64,000 nucleotides of DNA. Source: Metallyticus violacea (lineage: Eukaryota > Arthropoda > Insecta > Mantodea > Metallyticidae). A program made the translations under genes and the position numbers. The notes under the pieces are model-generated. The model saw only the letters and a list, made by a program, of their open reading frames with translations, did not search any database and was not told where the DNA came from. Shown piece by piece: positions 60,770-64,000 of the stretch. The stretch lies in NCBI GenBank assembly GCA_030762175.1, contig CM060831.1:70947501-71011500 (forward strand). The letters are read 5' to 3'. Each line of letters begins with the position of its first letter. Position 1 is the stretch's first letter.

Positions 60770-62125
60770 AAGAGCCGCAATTTTATGCTCTACCAATAAT
60801 ATGGATATAAGCGCACACTGAAAATTCTTGTTCATCTGGTTGAGACATTAAAATACATCTGCCAAGTAAGCCACAGCTCATCAGTGAAATAATTGAAGTC
60901 TGTGAGAAAAATCTGCCCTTTTGAACGAGTTCAAACCGACGACTCAATACATTTCCCCTCGACAGTCACCTAACTTCATTATGAAGTAAAAGCGAATCAT
61001 GTTCAGCACTCACTTCATTACACAAAATGAGAAATAATCTTGAATCCTTAGCTCTGGACTTAATGAAGTTGACAACTATGTCCCTTTCATTTAAAACTGT
61101 CTTTAGAGCAACATGAATCGTTCTTGCGGTTAAAGCCTAGCGATGAATGCTACAATATACAACAAATTTTGCTTCTGGGCTACTTCTTTAATCTTTGCAA
61201 CAACGCCACTGTGTTTCCCATCCATTGCATGTCCTCTATTAGAACAAACAACAACACATTGATTCCATTCTATAGCACTAATTTTCATAAAATGGTCTAA
61301 ATTTTAAAATCTTTTATTTCAGGATGTTCTAGCAGGCACATTGATTCACAAAGCAAGAATTCTTCCTTCGCTGTTTCCCCATCTCTAAATCTCACATAAA
61401 TAAGAAGATGGACCATGTTCATGTCAATAGTTTCATGCAATTGTATGGACAATGATTAGCGCGAAGTTTTTCTATTAACTGCTGCATAACATTTGCATAA
61501 AAGTCTAAAACTCTTCGGGATATAGTGTTATTGGGTAATGAAATAACTTCAAGTTGTTTTTCTGCCTTGTCTCCCAAAATTATTTTAACTATATCTATAA
61601 CTGCTGGTAATATTAATGACTCTCCGATCGTGTGGGGGTTTTCCTGCCTTATCTACTATTTGACTGTCTTTATAAGACGCTTTCATGTTAGATCCTGCAA
61701 ATAGCTTGTTTGTTTTTTTCTTAATGATAAATCTGATGTTTTCTTTGAAAATATTTCAACGGATTGTGTTTCAAATCACCGTGCTTAGTGTCAAAATGAC
61801 GTTTCAAAAGGTAAGGGTTTCAGCGCGAATCTTTCGTGAGAAATCATCCACTGCGGTATTGAGATGGTTTCCTCTCCAACTCCAATATATGTGAAACCTT
61901 ATGATAAATATCTTATATTGTACTTACGTATTGAATGTGCACGGGGGTTTTTGTTGCTTTCTTGTACATCTATGCCCTGTTGGATGCTTAGTATTAGAAG
62001 TAGAGGCTTCTGGAGCTGTTTTCCCCGTATGTCCTCTTTCTCCCTTTGAGCTTTTCGAACAGAATCTTTTAATTAACCACTTATACATTTTCTGGTCGAC
62101 TTCTTCTAAATCTGGCACAAACTAC
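60770..62125 (-). mobile_element. hAT transposase relic (SCAND3/ZMYM6/GTF2IRD2-like type)
   Basis: The minus strand begins near 62118 with QKMYKWLIKRFCSKSSKGE, the usual N-terminus before a basic/Ser-rich linker. LLKRHFDTKHGDLKHNPLKY (about 61755-61830) is the second half of a BED zinc finger. DMNMVHLLIY-type and ILALWINVPAR fragments stand in the catalytic core. GHAMDGKHSGVVAKIKEVAQ (near 61190-61240) matches DGAxAMxGxxSGVxxxIK. LAYLADVF with CLNQMNKNFQ (60830-60880) matches the C-terminal LAxLADIFxxLNxLNxxLQ dimerisation region. Family length is about 600 residues and most is traceable, but stops and shifts are frequent. Terminal repeats were not identified. Confidence 0.8.
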
Positions 62126-62582
62126 ATATAATTTTGTTGGAACTTGCTATATCATTCCAATAAATTAGAAAATAAAAAATTTGATTAATGTTCTTTAAAG
62201 GAAGAGAAAGAGGCGTAGAATAATTTAGCCATGCGTTTCAACATGATGCAAGAGAAATTCTAAATACCCCCCCCAAAAAAAACAAACAAACAAAACATAA
62301 CAAAAAACAAAAAACAAAACAAAAAAACGAATAAACAAATAAATCGCTATTTATTAAGTGAGTCATGAAGTGTAAAACTCTATTCACATGTGGATTTCGA
62401 TTAGTAGGAAACTCTAACCTCTCAGTCATTTCATCTACTAGCCACCACACTGGACCTTTGATAACGGAATCTTTCTTTAAATTTCCTGTCCCCATACTCT
62501 TCAAAAGGGTCACCTTTTACTACAATGATCCGGTTTTGAAGCTGGTTCCGATTTAAGTAACCCAGGTAAATTATCTCATACT
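62126..62582. other. No gene recognised; A/C-rich low complexity
   Basis: Contains an A-rich (AAAAC)n-like tract at 62274-62345. Overlapping minus frames (62238-62513 and 62431-62664) include VWWLVDEMTERLEF but no known family. Confidence 0.45.
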
Positions 62583-63051
62583 CAATACCTTCAAGAAAAT
62601 CGAAACAGGCAAGTGTAACTTGACTGCAATCAACGTTGTTGGTTGGTTCAGCAACCTCGGTCAAAGTTGACCAAAGTTAACTATCTCGTTTAACTTTGAT
62701 CATTGTCTGTGTACCAAAAAATGGCAATGAAAGCGGTCAAATGCCGATTGATCGAAAAGTGCACGTGGCCATTAGAGTGCAAACATTCATTATGTTATTC
62801 CAGACTCCAGACTACATTTATTATGTTATACCCAATACCTTCAAGAAAATCGAAACGGGCAGCCCTTTAGTGCAACTTGACTGCAATCAAGTTGTTGATT
62901 GGTCCAGCAACCTCGGTCAAAGTTGATCATAGTTAACTATCTTGTTTAACTTTGTTCAATATCTGTGCACCAAAAATGGCAATGAAAGCGGTCAAATGCC
63001 GATTGATGGAGAATGGTACACATGGCCATTAGAAACATTCGTTATGTTACT
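62583..63051. repeat. Tandem duplication, 250-bp period
   Basis: CAATACCTTCAAGAAAATCG starts at 62583 and again at 62833. The two units share GCAACCTCGGTCAAAGTTGA, GTTAACTATCT(C/T)GTTTAAC, ATGGCAATGAAAGCGGTCAA and TGGCCATTAGA. They have diverged by scattered substitutions and small indels. Confidence 0.9.
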
Positions 63052-64000
63052 CTAGTGAGCCATTGACCAGCGTTTTGCTTGTCTTTTGCAGGTGTAACTG
63101 CGTACTTGCCGATCCATAACATCTACACCTCTCTTAGTATGATCATAACATTTTACAATTTCAGGCTTCTGTTTTGGATGTTGTTCATCAGCAGCATAAT
63201 CATGATATATAATACTTAGGAGGAATGCACACTAATTTTTCTTTGATGAAAAAATAACCTGTCATTTCTTTTAGAAATGCAAAGGGGTTTGAATTTATTG
63301 ATCAGGCTTTATTCGGCTTCATCTCTTTTGGAATGTCCCTTTATTCAGCCTCAGTATCCCCACAACAGTAAGGGATTTATCAAGAGATGTTCTGCCAATG
63401 GAACACCTGTCTGTATCAGCAATCGTACCTGCAAGAGTCTGTACTGCAGTAAGGGCTGAATTCTTCTTAAATGATTCGCCTGATTTTCTTTTCTTGTCAT
63501 CAAATATAATAAATATTCTAATGGCTTAAAACCTATTCACAGACATTGTATCTCTATATAATGGATTGGAAACTGAAATCGCTCCTCCTATTCCAACCCA
63601 AGAAAATATAATTATTATATATATTTTTTGCAACCTTATAATCCTACTTTAGTATTGTAATTAATAATGCAAATATTATTCATATTTGTTCATAAGCTAT
63701 AACTACAACATGAGAATTGCAAATAGAAACTTTCTTTGGTGTCTTTTCGTTTGAGGCAGCTGGACTCAAAACAGAGTCATAAAACCTTATCAAAGACTTT
63801 ATGACGGTACCCTTGGCCTCGTTCGAGTTAAAGGGACAGATTTTCTCTCGCAAGGAAAACAATTTTAGTGAAGGACTTTAAACCGTCCAAGGAAAGAGGC
63901 GCTAACCCCTACCGGCTGATAGTCCGTTAAAGGTTTAAAAGGATCCAATAATCATATCCGTCTTATATACGTTTAAATACAGCGAATGAAGCAAGAGATA
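63052..64000. other. No gene recognised
   Basis: Mixed AT-rich sequence to the window end. Three 60-codon frames look like chance. A gene continuing beyond the window cannot be excluded. Confidence 0.45.

Overview
This is nuclear DNA from a eukaryote, almost certainly an arthropod and probably an insect with a large, repeat-rich genome. It is strongly AT-rich. It carries tRNA-derived SINEs, several mariner lineages, Penelope-like, non-LTR and LTR retroelement relics, a hAT relic, and a nuclear copy of mitochondrial nad4 whose in-frame TGA makes sense under the invertebrate mitochondrial code. Short TTAGG-like runs also fit an insect. The species cannot be told from this sequence. No complete host protein-coding gene is visible. 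The window looks like intergenic or long-intron DNA built from layers of old transposable elements, nearly all broken by stops and frameshifts.

Layout. 0-3 kb: a three-unit tandem repeat (about 560 bp per unit), one unit hit by a 36-bp SINE tail, then a family A SINE. 3.5-10.8 kb: three copies of a non-autonomous DNA element with GGGCCC termini, a non-LTR retrotransposon relic split by a foldback element, and a nad4 fragment. 10.8-13.2 kb: Penelope-like pieces in opposite orientations. 17-20.5 kb: a dead mariner and a degenerate LTR-retrotransposon gag. 23-26.4 kb: a minisatellite array split by a GC-richer island that holds a perfect heat-shock-element motif. 26.6-33.2 kb: a second Penelope-like RT, a second mariner, two more LINE RT relics, and a Tc1/mariner-type transposase of the DUF4817-associated group. 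34.9-37.4 kb: the most gene-like sequence, all on the minus strand: one orphan terminal-exon candidate and a two-block relic reading frame that I cannot name. 37.8-43.9 kb: another mariner, an RNase H fragment, and a three-level nest (SINE inside mariner inside a DUF7869-type gene). 50.2-56.1 kb: two arrays of one satellite in inverted orientation with matching outer ends, a foldback-transposon-like layout. 56-64 kb: more SINE copies, a hAT transposase relic, and a 250-bp tandem duplication.

Two SINE families recur. Family A has a Ser/Leu-tRNA-like head and three copies. Family B has a head resembling tRNA-Arg(CCT), a body ending in a motif like GTTAAAGAGCGTCC, and eight copies or fragments. 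Several copies have clear target-site duplications, so insertion order can be read. The elements do not form a pathway; what can be reconstructed is the order of insertions. The items most worth follow-up are the inverted satellite arrays, the three-level nest, the unnamed minus-strand reading frames at 34.9-37.4 kb, and the HSE-bearing island.
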